Source: an uncultured Pseudomonadota bacterium (GTDB taxonomy: Bacteria > Pseudomonadota > Gammaproteobacteria > Steroidobacterales > Steroidobacteraceae). Taken from it: a stretch of 36,079 bases of DNA. Position numbers and translations under genes: made by a program. The stretch covers positions 1 to 36,079 of the forward strand of contig CAIMCI010000160.1 of NCBI GenBank assembly GCA_903839465.1. Reading direction: 5' to 3'. Shown piece after piece: positions 7,243 to 15,929 of this stretch. Below the pieces are notes generated by a model, which saw only the letters and a list, made by a program, of their open reading frames with translations, was not told the origin of the DNA and made no database searches. Position 1 is the stretch's first letter. Every line of letters begins with the position of its first letter.

Positions 7243-7968
7243 ATGGAAGAGCTGCAAAAGCCTCTGGGTGACCTGCCCGCGATCAGTCGATTCCTCAGCT
7301 ACTGCCGCATCCGCAGCGTCCCGTCGAAGACGGTGATCATCCACGCAGGCGACCTGCCGGACGTCCTCTACTACATCATGACCGGCTCGGTCGAAGTCAT
7401 GATCGAGGACGAAGAGGGCAACGAGATGGTCCTCGCCTACCTCAACAAGGGGCAGTTCTTCGGCGAGATGGGCCTTTTCCACGACTCCGCCATGCGCAGC
7501 GCCTGGGTGCGCACCCGCCAGAGCTGCGAGCTCGCGGAAATGACCTATCCGCGTTTCCGGCAGATCGCCGCGGAATCGCCGGGCCTGATTTTCGAGCTGG
7601 CAACGCAGCTCGCCACCCGGCTCGACCGCACCAACCGCAAGCTGGGCGACCTCGCGTTTGTCGATGTCACCGGCCGCGTAGCGCACGCCATCATGGACCT
7701 GTGCGGCGAGCCGGATGCCATGACGCATCCGCAGGGCATGCAGATCAAGGTCAGCCGCCAGGAGCTGTCCCGCCTGGTGGGCTGCTCGCGCGAGATGGCG
7801 GGCCGCGTCCTCAAGGTGCTCGAGGAGCAGGGCCTGCTCAAGGCCAGCGGCAAGACCATCGTCGTCTACGGCGCCCGGCCGAAGGTCAAGACCCGGCCGG
7901 TCATCGTCCCCACCAAGGAAGCGCGGGCGCGCCTCGCCAAGGCCCAGGTGGACGACGACGAGGACTGA
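7243..7968 (+). CDS. crp: Crp/Vfr/Clp-type global transcriptional regulator
   Basis: A 241-residue homodimeric regulator of the CRP family. The N-terminal cyclic-nucleotide domain has FFGEMGLF (Gly74-Glu75) and MRSAWVR (Arg85-Ser86), matching the phosphate and ribose contacts of E. coli CRP. A dimer helix follows, then a helix-turn-helix with SRQELSRLVGCSREMAGR, whose recognition-helix R-E-x-x-G-R contacts are kept. The position equivalent to Ser128, which touches cAMP across the dimer, is Asn131 (TRLDRTNRKLG). About 30 residues follow the usual end and finish in an acidic tail. Ligand identity, cAMP or c-di-GMP as in Xanthomonas Clp, is open. AGGGAG lies five bases before the ATG. Confidence 0.93.
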   Translation: MEELQKPLGDLPAISRFLSYCRIRSVPSKTVIIHAGDLPDVLYYIMTGSVEVMIEDEEGNEMVLAYLNKGQFFGEMGLFHDSAMRSAWVRTRQSCELAEMTYPRFRQIAAESPGLIFELATQLATRLDRTNRKLGDLAFVDVTGRVAHAIMDLCGEPDAMTHPQGMQIKVSRQELSRLVGCSREMAGRVLKVLEEQGLLKASGKTIVVYGARPKVKTRPVIVPTKEARARLAKAQVDDDED

Positions 7969-7975
7969 CAGGGCC

Positions 7976-8007
7976 GGCGGCGTCGACCGGGGTCGCGCGC
8001 CGCCGCC
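7976..8007. terminator. GC hairpin between crp and rpe
   Basis: GGCGGCG (7976-7982) and CGCCGCC (8001-8007) form an inverted repeat in the 45-base gap between convergent crp and rpe. No T-tract follows, so termination function is only possible. Confidence 0.3.
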
Positions 8008-8013
8008 GTCGGC

Positions 8014-8718
8014 TCAGGCCGAAGCTCGCCGGCCGTCGGCAATGGCCGCGCGCATGGCGCCGATCGTCGCGGCATAGTCCTTCGAGCCGAAGATCGCCGA
8101 GCCCGCCACGAACATGTCGGCTCCCGCCGCCGCGATGGCCGCGGCGTTGTCGACCTTCACGCCACCATCGATCTCGAGACGGATCGCCCGCCCGCTGGCG
8201 GCGATCCGCTGGCGGATGGCCGTCAGCTTCGGCAGGGCGCCCGGGATGAACGACTGGCCGCCAAAACCCGGGTTGACGCTCATGACGAGCACGAGATCGA
8301 TGCTGTCGAGCACGTAGTCGAGGACGGACAGCGGGGTGGCCGGATTGAGCACGATCCCCGGCTTGCAGCCGGACTCGCGGATCAGGTTCACGGTCCGGTC
8401 GACGTGCTCGGACGCCTCCGGGTGGAAGCTGATCCAGTTGGCGCCGGCCGCGGCGAAGTCACCGACGATCCGGTCGACCGGACGAACCATCAGGTGCACG
8501 TCGACTTCGGCCTTGATCCCGTAGCGACGCAGCGCCGTCAGCACGAGGGGTCCGATCGTCAGGTTGGGGACGTAGTGGTTGTCCATGACGTCGAAGTGGA
8601 CGACATCGGCACCGGCCTCGAGCACGCGCGCCACGTCGTCGCCAAGGCGGGCGAAGTCGGCGGAGAGGATGGACGGTGCAATCAGCGCCGGCAGCGGCGC
8701 CGCGGTGGTCGCGGTCAT
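8014..8718 (-). CDS. rpe: ribulose-phosphate 3-epimerase
   Basis: TIM-barrel enzyme interconverting ribulose 5-phosphate and xylulose 5-phosphate. The 234-residue protein shows the family motifs: [14 protein letters not shown] (catalytic Ser/Asp region), [19 protein letters not shown] (metal-binding His and Asp), [20 protein letters not shown] (phosphate and metal loop) and LEIDGGV with the second catalytic Asp. It is the last gene of a minus-strand run djlA, Xre/ParS-like gene, rpe. A TAGAGT hexamer about 34 bases upstream could provide its own -10. It pairs functionally with rpiA at the start of the window. Confidence 0.97.
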   Translation of the reverse strand: MTATTAAPLPALIAPSILSADFARLGDDVARVLEAGADVVHFDVMDNHYVPNLTIGPLVLTALRRYGIKAEVDVHLMVRPVDRIVGDFAAAGANWISFHPEASEHVDRTVNLIRESGCKPGIVLNPATPLSVLDYVLDSIDLVLVMSVNPGFGGQSFIPGALPKLTAIRQRIAASGRAIRLEIDGGVKVDNAAAIAAAGADMFVAGSAIFGSKDYAATIGAMRAAIADGRRASA

Positions 8719-8780
8719 CGGCGGTCTCGCTCGGGGTTATCCGGCCACTCTAGCACGCCGCCCGGGCGGCTAAACGCGGC

Positions 8781-9200
8781 TCAGCGGCCCGACAGCAGAT
8801 GAGCGACCGCGATCAGCGCGTCGACACCGCCCTCCATCATGAAATGGACCGGCGTTTCGCCCTTGAACGGCGTTTCCTTGCGCGCCTCGTGTATCCAGCG
8901 GTAGGCGCGGTCCGGCGTCAGGCCGTTCTTGGCGAGAGCGGCATGGATGCCCGTGATGATCTGGATGCGCTTCTGCTGCGCCGGCGTCAGGCGCGGGCCC
9001 TGGCCCGCCCGGTAGCGGCGCAGGACGGCCGCCGACGGGCACCGCAGCAGCCGGCACTGCTGGATTTCGGAGAGCTCCCAGGCGTCCGACACGCGGAAAA
9101 AATTCTTGAGCGCCGCCGGCACGTTCTCGCCGATCGGCTGGGCAACCGGTTCAACGGAATCCGCGACGGGCGGCGATCGTTTCGTAGGCTTCTCGGACAC
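8781..9200 (-). CDS. Xre/MbcA/ParS-like antitoxin family protein, orphan
   Basis: A 139-residue protein. The first 25 residues look disordered. A short helical DNA-binding-like region follows (LSEIQQCRLLRCPSAAVLRRY, about residues 43-63), then the C-terminal domain typical of MbcA/ParS antitoxins, ending GETPVHFMMEGGVDALIAVA. In known systems this domain blocks a RES or related toxin encoded next door. None is here: djlA lies upstream and rpe downstream. The start is GTG at 9200, which overlaps the end of djlA by 50 bases, with AGGA 12 bases upstream. A GTG near 9122 is an alternative. Family call is moderate. A solitary regulator is equally possible. Confidence 0.55.
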   Translation of the reverse strand: MSEKPTKRSPPVADSVEPVAQPIGENVPAALKNFFRVSDAWELSEIQQCRLLRCPSAAVLRRYRAGQGPRLTPAQQKRIQIITGIHAALAKNGLTPDRAYRWIHEARKETPFKGETPVHFMMEGGVDALIAVAHLLSGR

Positions 9201-9930
9201 GCTGCGTATTTTCCTTGGCGAGTTCCTGCATGGACTCCGGCAACCCTCGCGCGACGAGTTTGTCGGGATGGTTCTCGCTCATCTGCCGACGATACGCCTT
9301 CTTGACCGCCTCGTCGCTGGCCGAGGCATCGATACCGAGCAGTTCATAGGCTTCGGCAAGGCCGGAACCCGCCGGACGGGCGGTCGGCGTCGCCACCCGG
9401 GCGCGTTCGACGAGCTCGAGATGGGCGAGATCGGCCGTGGAGATTCCCAGGGCCTCGCCAACGAGCAGCAGGCGGCCCCGGATCGGCTCGACGAGGCCGT
9501 TACCGGCAATGGCGGCCCTGAACTGCAGTTCGATGAAAAACCGCAGCAGCTGGGGCTCGCGCGCGCACAGTTCGCGCAGGTGCCCGACCTCCGCCGTCAG
9601 CGCGTAACCGGGCGCCTTGCCCCGACCGAAGCAGTGGATCGCCTGCGCGGTCTGCGACTCGTCCAGTCCGAGGAAGCGCATGACGCCGCGTGCGGCGGAA
9701 ATCTCCTGCTCCGAGACGCGGCCGTCGAACTTGGCGAGGTGGCCCATCACCGCAAACGTCGTGTCGTAGAACGCGGTCCGGATCTCCGCCGTGCTCGCCC
9801 GCCGGCCCGCCTTCGCGCCGACCCCGCTGTCATAAAGGGCGCCGAGGACGAGACCCGCGACACCGCCGCCCAGCGACCTGCCGAGAGCGAGCCCGAGGAG
9901 AGTGCCGATGACCTTGCCGTACCAGTGCAT
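9151..9930 (-). CDS. djlA: membrane-anchored J-domain co-chaperone DjlA
   Basis: A 259-residue DnaJ-like co-chaperone of DnaK. One N-terminal membrane segment rich in glycine (about residues 8-32, GLALGRSLGGGVAGLVLGAL) is the dimerising anchor typical of DjlA. A TerB-like helical domain occupies residues 50-170 (FAVMGHLAKFDGRVSEQEI). A C-terminal J-domain follows (AEAYELLGIDASASDE, then SENHPDKL with the essential HPD). The last 50 bases overlap the next gene. The architecture is complete and matches the family length. It is divergent from purC. Confidence 0.92.
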   Translation of the reverse strand: MHWYGKVIGTLLGLALGRSLGGGVAGLVLGALYDSGVGAKAGRRASTAEIRTAFYDTTFAVMGHLAKFDGRVSEQEISAARGVMRFLGLDESQTAQAIHCFGRGKAPGYALTAEVGHLRELCAREPQLLRFFIELQFRAAIAGNGLVEPIRGRLLLVGEALGISTADLAHLELVERARVATPTARPAGSGLAEAYELLGIDASASDEAVKKAYRRQMSENHPDKLVARGLPESMQELAKENTQRVREAYETIAARRGFR

Positions 9931-9939
9931 TCGCGATTC

Positions 9940-9969
9940 TTGACCCTGTTTAAGACCGACTGCCAGAAT
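9940..9969 (+). promoter_or_regulatory. candidate promoter of purC
   Basis: TTGACC (9940-9945), 18-base spacer and CAGAAT (9964-9969) give a plausible sigma-70 promoter within the djlA-purC divergent gap. The leader to purC would be about 120 bases. No riboswitch was recognised in it. Confidence 0.4.
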
Positions 9970-10095
9970 GCAATCGACAGGTTGGGACGCCGCCCGCCGG
10001 GCATCCTCGGTATTTTAGCAGCGGCACGGGTCCCTGCCCTGCCCGCACGCTCCGCTTTGCGTACCCGGGCCGCCGCCCGTAACGCGCCACCCGTG

Positions 10096-10995
10096 ATGGA
10101 TCCCATGACGCCAGACACCGTGTTCACGACCGATCTCAAGGGCCTGAAGCGCCTGCACCGGGGCAAGGTCAGGGATATCTACGACCTGCCCGGCGGCCTG
10201 ATGCTGATCGTCACCTCCGATAGGCTGTCGGCGTTCGACGTCGTCCTCCCGGACCCGATTCCCTACAAGGGACAGGTGCTGACCGAGATCTCGAACTTCT
10301 GGTTCGCCCGCCTCCGGCACCTGATACCGAACCACCTGTCAGGCATCGACTTCAGGGATTACATAAGCGACGCCGACGAGGTCCGCGCCCTGACCGGGCG
10401 CACGCTGGTCGTGCGCAAGCTGAAGGCCCTGCCGTTCGAGGCGGTCGTGCGTGGCTACCTGTCGGGCTCGGGCTGGAAGGACTACCAGCGCAGCGGCGAA
10501 ATCTGCGGCCTGCGCCTGCCCGCCGGCCTGCGCCTCGCCGATCAGCTGCCGGAACCGATCTTCACGCCGGCGACCAAGGCGCCGCTCGGTGCCCACGACG
10601 AAAACGTGTCCTACGCCCACGTCGTCGAGGCGCTGGGCGGCGACCTGGCGGCAGAGCTGCGCTCGAAGGCCGTTGCGCTCTACATGGCGGCGGCGACGCA
10701 TGCCCGCGCACGGGGCATCATCATTGCCGACACGAAGTTCGAGTTCGGTCTGGACGATGCCGGGCAGCTGGTCCTCATCGACGAGGCACTGACCCCCGAC
10801 TCCTCGCGCTTCTGGCCGGTCGAAAGCTACGCGCCCGGCGTCAGCCCGCCATCGTTCGACAAGCAGTACGTCCGCGACTACCTGGAGACGCTCGACTGGA
10901 ACAAGCAGGCGCCCGGTCCGCACCTGCCGCCGGAAATCATCGCCAGGACGAGCGAGAAGTACCGTGCCGCGCTCGAGAAACTGACCGCCCCGTAG
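10096..10995 (+). CDS. purC: SAICAR synthetase (phosphoribosylaminoimidazole-succinocarboxamide synthase)
   Basis: Joins CAIR and aspartate using ATP in de novo purine synthesis. The 299-residue protein is of the long, yeast-like class rather than the short E. coli class (about 237). Visible motifs: HRGKVRDIYDLPG (nucleotide-binding start), SDRLSAFDVVLPDPIPYKG, VVRGYLSGSGWKDYQ, the IIIADTKFEFG motif and the DEALTPDSSRFWP signature. Two ATGs three codons apart are possible (10096 and 10105), and neither has a strong Shine-Dalgarno sequence. The other pathway genes purE and purK are 7 kb downstream on the same strand. Confidence 0.96.
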   Translation: MDPMTPDTVFTTDLKGLKRLHRGKVRDIYDLPGGLMLIVTSDRLSAFDVVLPDPIPYKGQVLTEISNFWFARLRHLIPNHLSGIDFRDYISDADEVRALTGRTLVVRKLKALPFEAVVRGYLSGSGWKDYQRSGEICGLRLPAGLRLADQLPEPIFTPATKAPLGAHDENVSYAHVVEALGGDLAAELRSKAVALYMAAATHARARGIIIADTKFEFGLDDAGQLVLIDEALTPDSSRFWPVESYAPGVSPPSFDKQYVRDYLETLDWNKQAPGPHLPPEIIARTSEKYRAALEKLTAP

Positions 10996-11004
10996 CGGCG
11001 CGGC

Positions 11005-11832
11005 TCAGACGGCCCTGCGCCGCGACCAGTCGAAGATGATTTCCTGCAGCGCGTCGACGCCGTCGGTAAGCGCGGCCGGGCCGGGCTGGAGTATGAGCGG
11101 CGACTTGACCTCGTAGAGCGCACCGTCACGGACCGCCGGCACGTCCGCCCAGCCGGGCCGCGCCCGGACCGCCGCCGGCGCGAATTTCTTGCCGCACCAC
11201 GAGCCGATGATGATGTCGGGCGCGCGCCGCGCCACCTCGAGCGGATCCGCGATGATCCGCTTCGCGCCGAGCGACTCGGCCGCGAGTTCGGGAAACACGT
11301 CGGTGCCGCCGGCGATCGTGACCAGTTCCGAAACCCAGCGGATCGCCGAGATCTGCGGCTCGTCCCATTCCTCGAAATAGACCCGCGGCCGTGCCGGAAG
11401 CGTTGCGGCCCTGGCCGCGACCGTCGCCAGACGCCCGTTCAGGCGCCCGAGGAGTTCCGCGGTACGTTCGCCGGCACCGATGAGCGCGCCGAGCGAGCGG
11501 ATCATTTCCAGGATGCCGGCGACGCTGCGCTGGTTGTAGACGTGCACCTCGACGCCGTGGCGGATCAGGGCCGCGGCGATATCGGCCTGCAGGTCGGAGA
11601 AGCCGAGCACGAGGTCCGGCTCGAGGGCGAGGATCCTGTCGATCTTGGCACTGGTGAATGCCGACACGCGGGGCTTCTCGCGGCGGGCCCGCGCCGGGCG
11701 GACGGTAAAGCCGGAAATCCCGACGATGCGCCAGTCCTCGCCGAGGAGGTAGAGCGTCTCGGTCGTTTCCTCGGTCAGGCAGACGATCCGCTGCGGACCG
11801 ACGGGACCGGTGGCAGCCACGGGCGTATTCAT
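11005..11832 (-). CDS. BtuF-like periplasmic-binding-fold protein without signal peptide
   Basis: A 275-residue class III substrate-binding-fold protein resembling BtuF and other cobalamin/iron-chelate binding proteins. Features are RIVCLTEETTETLYLLGE, the IDRILALEPDLVLGFSD strand-turn, PRVYFEEWDEPQISAI and PDIIIGSWCGKKF. It starts directly with the first beta-strand and has no signal peptide, so it appears cytoplasmic. Such forms are common in proteobacteria and often labelled cobalamin-binding, but the ligand is unproven. Start ATG 11832 overlaps the stop of the S9 peptidase gene in an ATGA, so the two are translationally coupled. No ABC permease or ATPase is nearby. Confidence 0.8.
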   Translation of the reverse strand: MNTPVAATGPVGPQRIVCLTEETTETLYLLGEDWRIVGISGFTVRPARARREKPRVSAFTSAKIDRILALEPDLVLGFSDLQADIAAALIRHGVEVHVYNQRSVAGILEMIRSLGALIGAGERTAELLGRLNGRLATVAARAATLPARPRVYFEEWDEPQISAIRWVSELVTIAGGTDVFPELAAESLGAKRIIADPLEVARRAPDIIIGSWCGKKFAPAAVRARPGWADVPAVRDGALYEVKSPLILQPGPAALTDGVDALQEIIFDWSRRRAV

Positions 11833-13841
11833 GGTGCCGGCAGGTTCTCGATGTGCAGGTCCTCCGCGCCGCCCGACGGCACGAAGCCGAACACGCGACC
11901 GTAAAAAGCCAGCTCGGACTGCAGCGAGCGGATGACGTTCTCGGCGCGGCGAAAGCCATGCGCCTCGCCCGGGTAGAGCAGGTACGCGACGGGCGCCTTG
12001 CGGCGGCGCAGCGCCTCGACGATGCGCTCGGACTGCGACGGCGGCACGATCGGGTCCTCGGCGCCCTGGAAGACGATCAGCGGCACGTGCAGGCCGTCGA
12101 GGTGGTTGAGCGGCGAGCGGGCATCGTAGATCGCCTGTGCCGCGGGCAGAGGCCCGATCAGGGAATCGAGGTAGCGGCTCTCGAACTTGTGGGTATCTTT
12201 CGCCAGCGCCGTCATGTCGGACACGCCGTAGTAGTCGGCACCGGCCCGGAACACGTCGGTGGTGGCAAGCGCGACGAGCACGGTATAGCCGCCGGCACTG
12301 CCGCCACTGATCGCGGTACGCTCGGGATCGGCACGGCCGCCGGCCGTCAGGTAATGGACGGCGGCGGCGACGTCCTCGACATCGACCACGCCCCAGTTGC
12401 CGTTCAGGCGCTGCCGGTAGGCGCGACCGAAGCCGGCGCTGCCGCCGTAGTTGACGTCGACGACTGCAAAGCCGCGGCTGGTCCAGAACTGGATCGCCGG
12501 CGAGAACTCGGGCGTCGCATCGGCCGTCGGCCCGCCGTGCACGAAGGCGAGCAGCGGCGGGCGCGTGCCCTCCGGCGCGCGGTACGCGGAGTTCCGTGGC
12601 GCGTAGTAGAACGCGTGGGCGGTACGGCCGCCGGCGCTCGGGTACTCGATGGCCTCGGCAACCGACAGCGAGTCGCTGTCGAGCGCCGCCGGCGACACCG
12701 CCCGCCGCAGGACGGCGACCGCACCGCTGCCGGCGTCGACCGTCACCAGCGAGCGGGGACCGTCCGCCGCGCCGGCCAGCAGCACCGCGTGGCGCCCGTC
12801 AAGCCGCGCGAGCTGGCCGTAGCGCACGTACGGCAGGTCGAGCTCGCGCAGCCGGCCGGTGCCGAGCTCGAGGACCGCCAGACGGTCGCGGCCGGCCACG
12901 CCGAAGCGGATGAGCGCGAGGCCGCCGTCCAGCAGCGCGTAATTGGCCTGTCCCAGACTCCACAGCGGCGCGCCGGCATCGGCCGCCCGGGCCGTGACCG
13001 GCCGGACGGCGCCGTCGCTGAGCCGATACAGGTTCCAGAAGTCGGTGCGGTCGGACAGGAAGTAGAGATCCCCGCCCTCGCCCCACTGCGGCTCCAGCAC
13101 GGCCTCGTCCTTGCCGCCGGCCGCCACGCGCAGGTTCGAGAGCCCCGCCGGCGTCAGCTCGGCGACCATCAGGCGGGAGGTGTCCCAGGGCATGTTCGGA
13201 TGGTCCCAGGCGATGAAGGCGAGGTGCCGGCCGTCGGGACTCGGCCGCGGATAGGCGACGAACGCCGAGTCGCCGTAAAGCACCTCCCCCGGACCACCGG
13301 CGGCGGTATCGAGGCGGAGGATCGCATTGCGCGGCTCGCCGCCCGGCACCTCCTCCTCGCGCACGCAAACGAGCACCGGCGAGGCCGCCTGGCCGCCGAG
13401 CTCGCGGCAGTCGGCGTAGCGAAAGCCAGCCGGCGTGACCGCGCGGCGCGGCCGGGTGCCGTCGATTTCGTACAGCCGCTGGTCGTTGAACTGGCTGTAG
13501 AAGACCCGTCCGCCGGCGATCACGTACGGCGCGCCACCGTACTCGTGGACGCGGGTCCGCACGTTGGCGCCCGTGGCGGTGACTTCGGCGACCTCGCCGT
13601 CCGGCTGGCGTGCCATCAGGGCGATGCGCCCGCCCTCGTTCGGCCGGTTCTCGGTCCAGTAGACGCGCCCGGCCGCGACCCGCACGTTGTCGAGCCGGGT
13701 GCCGCCGGCCGCGACGTTCTCCGCCGAGAGCGGCGAGGCCCAGCTGCCGTACGGCGCGGTCAGCGGCGGCACGACAGCACCGGTCGCGCCGGTCGCACCG
13801 GCCAACAGAAGCACGGACAGCATCCGGACGGTGACGGGCAT
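11829..13841 (-). CDS. S9 family peptidase (prolyl oligopeptidase-like), exported
   Basis: A 670-residue secreted serine peptidase. A signal peptide (MPVTVRMLSVLLLAG) precedes a beta-propeller of repeated strands such as RVYWTENRP, LAFIAWDHPNMPWDTS and DLYFLSDRTDFWNL. A C-terminal alpha/beta-hydrolase domain follows, with VHGGPT (oxyanion region), the nucleophile in SGGSAGGYT, the Asp in GAEDPIVPP and the His in GEAHGFR. It resembles dipeptidyl aminopeptidases/acylaminoacyl peptidases. ATG 13841 was chosen because it begins the signal peptide and has GAGG upstream. The frame opens 12 codons earlier only with a TTG. A TATGCT at 13882-13877 is the likely -10. It overlaps the BtuF-like gene by four bases. 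Confidence 0.92.
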   Translation of the reverse strand: MPVTVRMLSVLLLAGATGATGAVVPPLTAPYGSWASPLSAENVAAGGTRLDNVRVAAGRVYWTENRPNEGGRIALMARQPDGEVAEVTATGANVRTRVHEYGGAPYVIAGGRVFYSQFNDQRLYEIDGTRPRRAVTPAGFRYADCRELGGQAASPVLVCVREEEVPGGEPRNAILRLDTAAGGPGEVLYGDSAFVAYPRPSPDGRHLAFIAWDHPNMPWDTSRLMVAELTPAGLSNLRVAAGGKDEAVLEPQWGEGGDLYFLSDRTDFWNLYRLSDGAVRPVTARAADAGAPLWSLGQANYALLDGGLALIRFGVAGRDRLAVLELGTGRLRELDLPYVRYGQLARLDGRHAVLLAGAADGPRSLVTVDAGSGAVAVLRRAVSPAALDSDSLSVAEAIEYPSAGGRTAHAFYYAPRNSAYRAPEGTRPPLLAFVHGGPTADATPEFSPAIQFWTSRGFAVVDVNYGGSAGFGRAYRQRLNGNWGVVDVEDVAAAVHYLTAGGRADPERTAISGGSAGGYTVLVALATTDVFRAGADYYGVSDMTALAKDTHKFESRYLDSLIGPLPAAQAIYDARSPLNHLDGLHVPLIVFQGAEDPIVPPSQSERIVEALRRRKAPVAYLLYPGEAHGFRRAENVIRSLQSELAFYGRVFGFVPSGGAEDLHIENLPAP

Positions 13842-13982
13842 TCGGGGCGACCTCGGCGCGGCTGGCTCATGGCCCAAGCATACCGTGCCGCGTGCGGCCG
13901 ATCAGGTCCGCCGGCGGCCGCCATGGCCACACCGGCCACGGTGCTGTGCTTAAATGCGGGGCCTTCGACCCACGAGCCGCCG

Positions 13983-15290
13983 ATGAACGACCTGCTGGCC
14001 CGCCTCGAATCCGCCCTGTTCGCGCCGTGGCCGGCCGACCGGCGACCATGGCTTGGCCGGCTGCGAGTATTCCTGCGCTACGTCTACGCGCTCATCCGCG
14101 ACCTGCTGACCGGCGATCACAACCTGCGGGCGATGAGCCTCGTCTACACGACATTGCTCTCGGTCGTGCCGCTCGTTGCCTTTGCCCTTTCGGTCCTCAA
14201 GGGCCTCGGACTGCACCACGACCTGGTGCCGCTCCTGGCCGAGATGCTGCGCCCGCTCGGCGACCACGCGACCGACCTTGCCCAGCGCCTCGTCGCGGTG
14301 GTCGACCGGCTGCAGGGCCGGCTGATCGGCACCGTTGGCTTCGCCGTCCTGATCTTCAATTCGATGGCCGCGATCCAGAAGATCGAGGAGTCGTTCAACC
14401 ACATCTGGAACGTGCCGCGGCTGCGCGGTGCGGGCCGGCGGATCGGCGAGTACCTCGGCGTCCTGATCGTCGGCCCGGTCGTGATCGTCACGACCTTCGG
14501 CGTGGCGAGCGGCCTGGCGAGCCACTCCGGCAGCGACTGGCTGCGCGAACACACGCCCCTGGCGCCGGTGCTCGCCGTAATCCACGGCGCCGCGCCGTGG
14601 GGCCTGACCTGCCTCGCGCTCGCCTTCCTGTATGCGTTCGTGCCGAACACGACAGTGCGGGCGCGCGTCGCGCTGACGGCGGGACTCGTCACCGGCGTCG
14701 TCTGGGTGGCCGCCGGCTTCGCCTTCGCCAACCTCGGCGCGTACTCCACGCGGATGATGGCCGTGTACGCCAGTTTTGCGATCACGCTGCTGACGCTGAC
14801 CTGGCTGTGGCTGAGCTGGCTGATCCTGCTGCTGGGCTGCCAGCTGGCCTTTTACCTGCAGAACCCCCGATACCTGCGCACCGGCCGGCGCCTGCTCGTC
14901 GCCAGCCCACGGCTTGCCGAACGCCTGGCGCTGTCGACGATGATCGAGGCGGCAAGCGCGTTCCAGGCAGGGTCTGCGAAACCGACACTCGCCGGCCTTG
15001 CCGAGCGCTTCGATGTCGCGAGCGGCGTGCTGACGCCGATCGTCGACTGCCTGGAGCGGACGGGCCTGCTGGTCGAGACCGCCGACGGCGCGCTGGTGCC
15101 CGGGCGTGCGCCCGGCACCATCGGCCTCGCCGCCATCGTCGGCGCCATCCGCGATGGCACGGACACCGAGCACACGAGCCTCTGCGAGGCGCTGACCCTT
15201 GACCGCGCCGACGCGGCGAGCGACGGCCTGGAGCAGGCCATCGAGGCGCACTTCGCGGACCGGACGCTGCTCGACCTCCTCGACCGGTAG
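13983..15290 (+). CDS. YihY/BrkB family inner-membrane protein with C-terminal winged-helix-like domain
   Basis: A 435-residue membrane protein of the YihY/BrkB family, once called RNase BN, though that activity belongs elsewhere. About six membrane segments lie between residues 45 and 295. Family motifs are AMSLVYTTLLSVVPL, FNSMAAIQKIEESFNHIWNV and LTWLWLSWLILLLGCQLAF. Residues 305-435 are soluble and look like a winged helix followed by a helical tail (PTLAGLAERFDVASGVLTPI). A subset of the family has such an extension. The function of the family is not settled. ATG 13983 follows a TTAAAT-like hexamer about 30 bases upstream. The large upstream open frame is antisense to the S9 gene and not real. 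Confidence 0.9.
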   Translation: MNDLLARLESALFAPWPADRRPWLGRLRVFLRYVYALIRDLLTGDHNLRAMSLVYTTLLSVVPLVAFALSVLKGLGLHHDLVPLLAEMLRPLGDHATDLAQRLVAVVDRLQGRLIGTVGFAVLIFNSMAAIQKIEESFNHIWNVPRLRGAGRRIGEYLGVLIVGPVVIVTTFGVASGLASHSGSDWLREHTPLAPVLAVIHGAAPWGLTCLALAFLYAFVPNTTVRARVALTAGLVTGVVWVAAGFAFANLGAYSTRMMAVYASFAITLLTLTWLWLSWLILLLGCQLAFYLQNPRYLRTGRRLLVASPRLAERLALSTMIEAASAFQAGSAKPTLAGLAERFDVASGVLTPIVDCLERTGLLVETADGALVPGRAPGTIGLAAIVGAIRDGTDTEHTSLCEALTLDRADAASDGLEQAIEAHFADRTLLDLLDR

Positions 15291-15302
15291 GCGAGGCACC
15301 CC

Positions 15303-15851
15303 CTACTTGCCGCTCGCGATGTCCTTGCGGCAACCGGCGATGTCGGCCTCGGAGGTCGTGACGTAGGCGCCGAACGCGGGCAGCGTCGAGGCCACGGCGA
15401 GTTCAGCGTCGCGCACCGCGGCGAGGTCATCGCACAACCGGCCTGCCGCCTGCCTGACGAGGTTGACCTTGGCCTCGACGGTCGCCTCGACGTCCCTGGA
15501 GTCGCCCTTGGCGAGGCTCTCGAGCGCGGCACCGGCGGCGGCCACACCGACCTTGGCGCCGGCCTTTCCCGTATCGATGCCGTGCTGGATCATCTGATGC
15601 GCAACCTGCTGCAGGCGGACCAGTTCGGCGCGCTGCGCGGCGGTGACGGCGACCCCGGCGCCGCCGATCGACAGCGAGCCGTCCGGCGTGACGCGGGCCT
15701 TGGTCGAGTTCTTGCCGGACAGCAGCAGGTCGTCGCCGTCGAAGGTCATGTGGCCGGAGTCGGTGTGGACGCCGACGTGGCTGTCGCAGGCCGGCAGCGG
15801 CAGGAGGCCTGCGGCGACCAGGAGCGCGGTCGTTGTGCCCTTCGCGTTCAT
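15303..15851 (-). CDS. putative DUF2884 (YggN-like) lipoprotein
   Basis: A 182-residue exported protein. The signal peptide MNAKGTTTALLVAAGLLPLPACDS ends in a possible lipobox (LPAC). A short beta-rich segment follows, with HMTFDGDDLLLSG and RVTPDGSLSIGGAGVAVT. A long helical region then starts RAELVRLQQVAHQMIQHG. This layout recalls YggN (DUF2884), a periplasmic protein of unknown role. AGGGAG sits a few bases before the ATG. It follows pmbA on the same strand with a 78-base gap and may be cotranscribed. It converges on the YihY gene. Family assignment is tentative. Confidence 0.6.
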   Translation of the reverse strand: MNAKGTTTALLVAAGLLPLPACDSHVGVHTDSGHMTFDGDDLLLSGKNSTKARVTPDGSLSIGGAGVAVTAAQRAELVRLQQVAHQMIQHGIDTGKAGAKVGVAAAGAALESLAKGDSRDVEATVEAKVNLVRQAAGRLCDDLAAVRDAELAVASTLPAFGAYVTTSEADIAGCRKDIASGK

Positions 15852-15929
15852 CGTGCTACTCCCTTGGCAAGTGCATCGGCATCGGAACGGACGGCGGGCG
15901 CCGACGGTGGGCCCGCCATCAGCAGGGGC

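Noticed and set aside
11853-13982. Very long open frame on the plus strand (over 700 codons) upstream of and continuous with the YihY gene
   Set aside because: It is antisense to the S9 peptidase, has no recognisable domain and an Arg-rich, repetitive composition typical of shadow frames in GC-rich DNA. Only the part from ATG 13983 matches a family.
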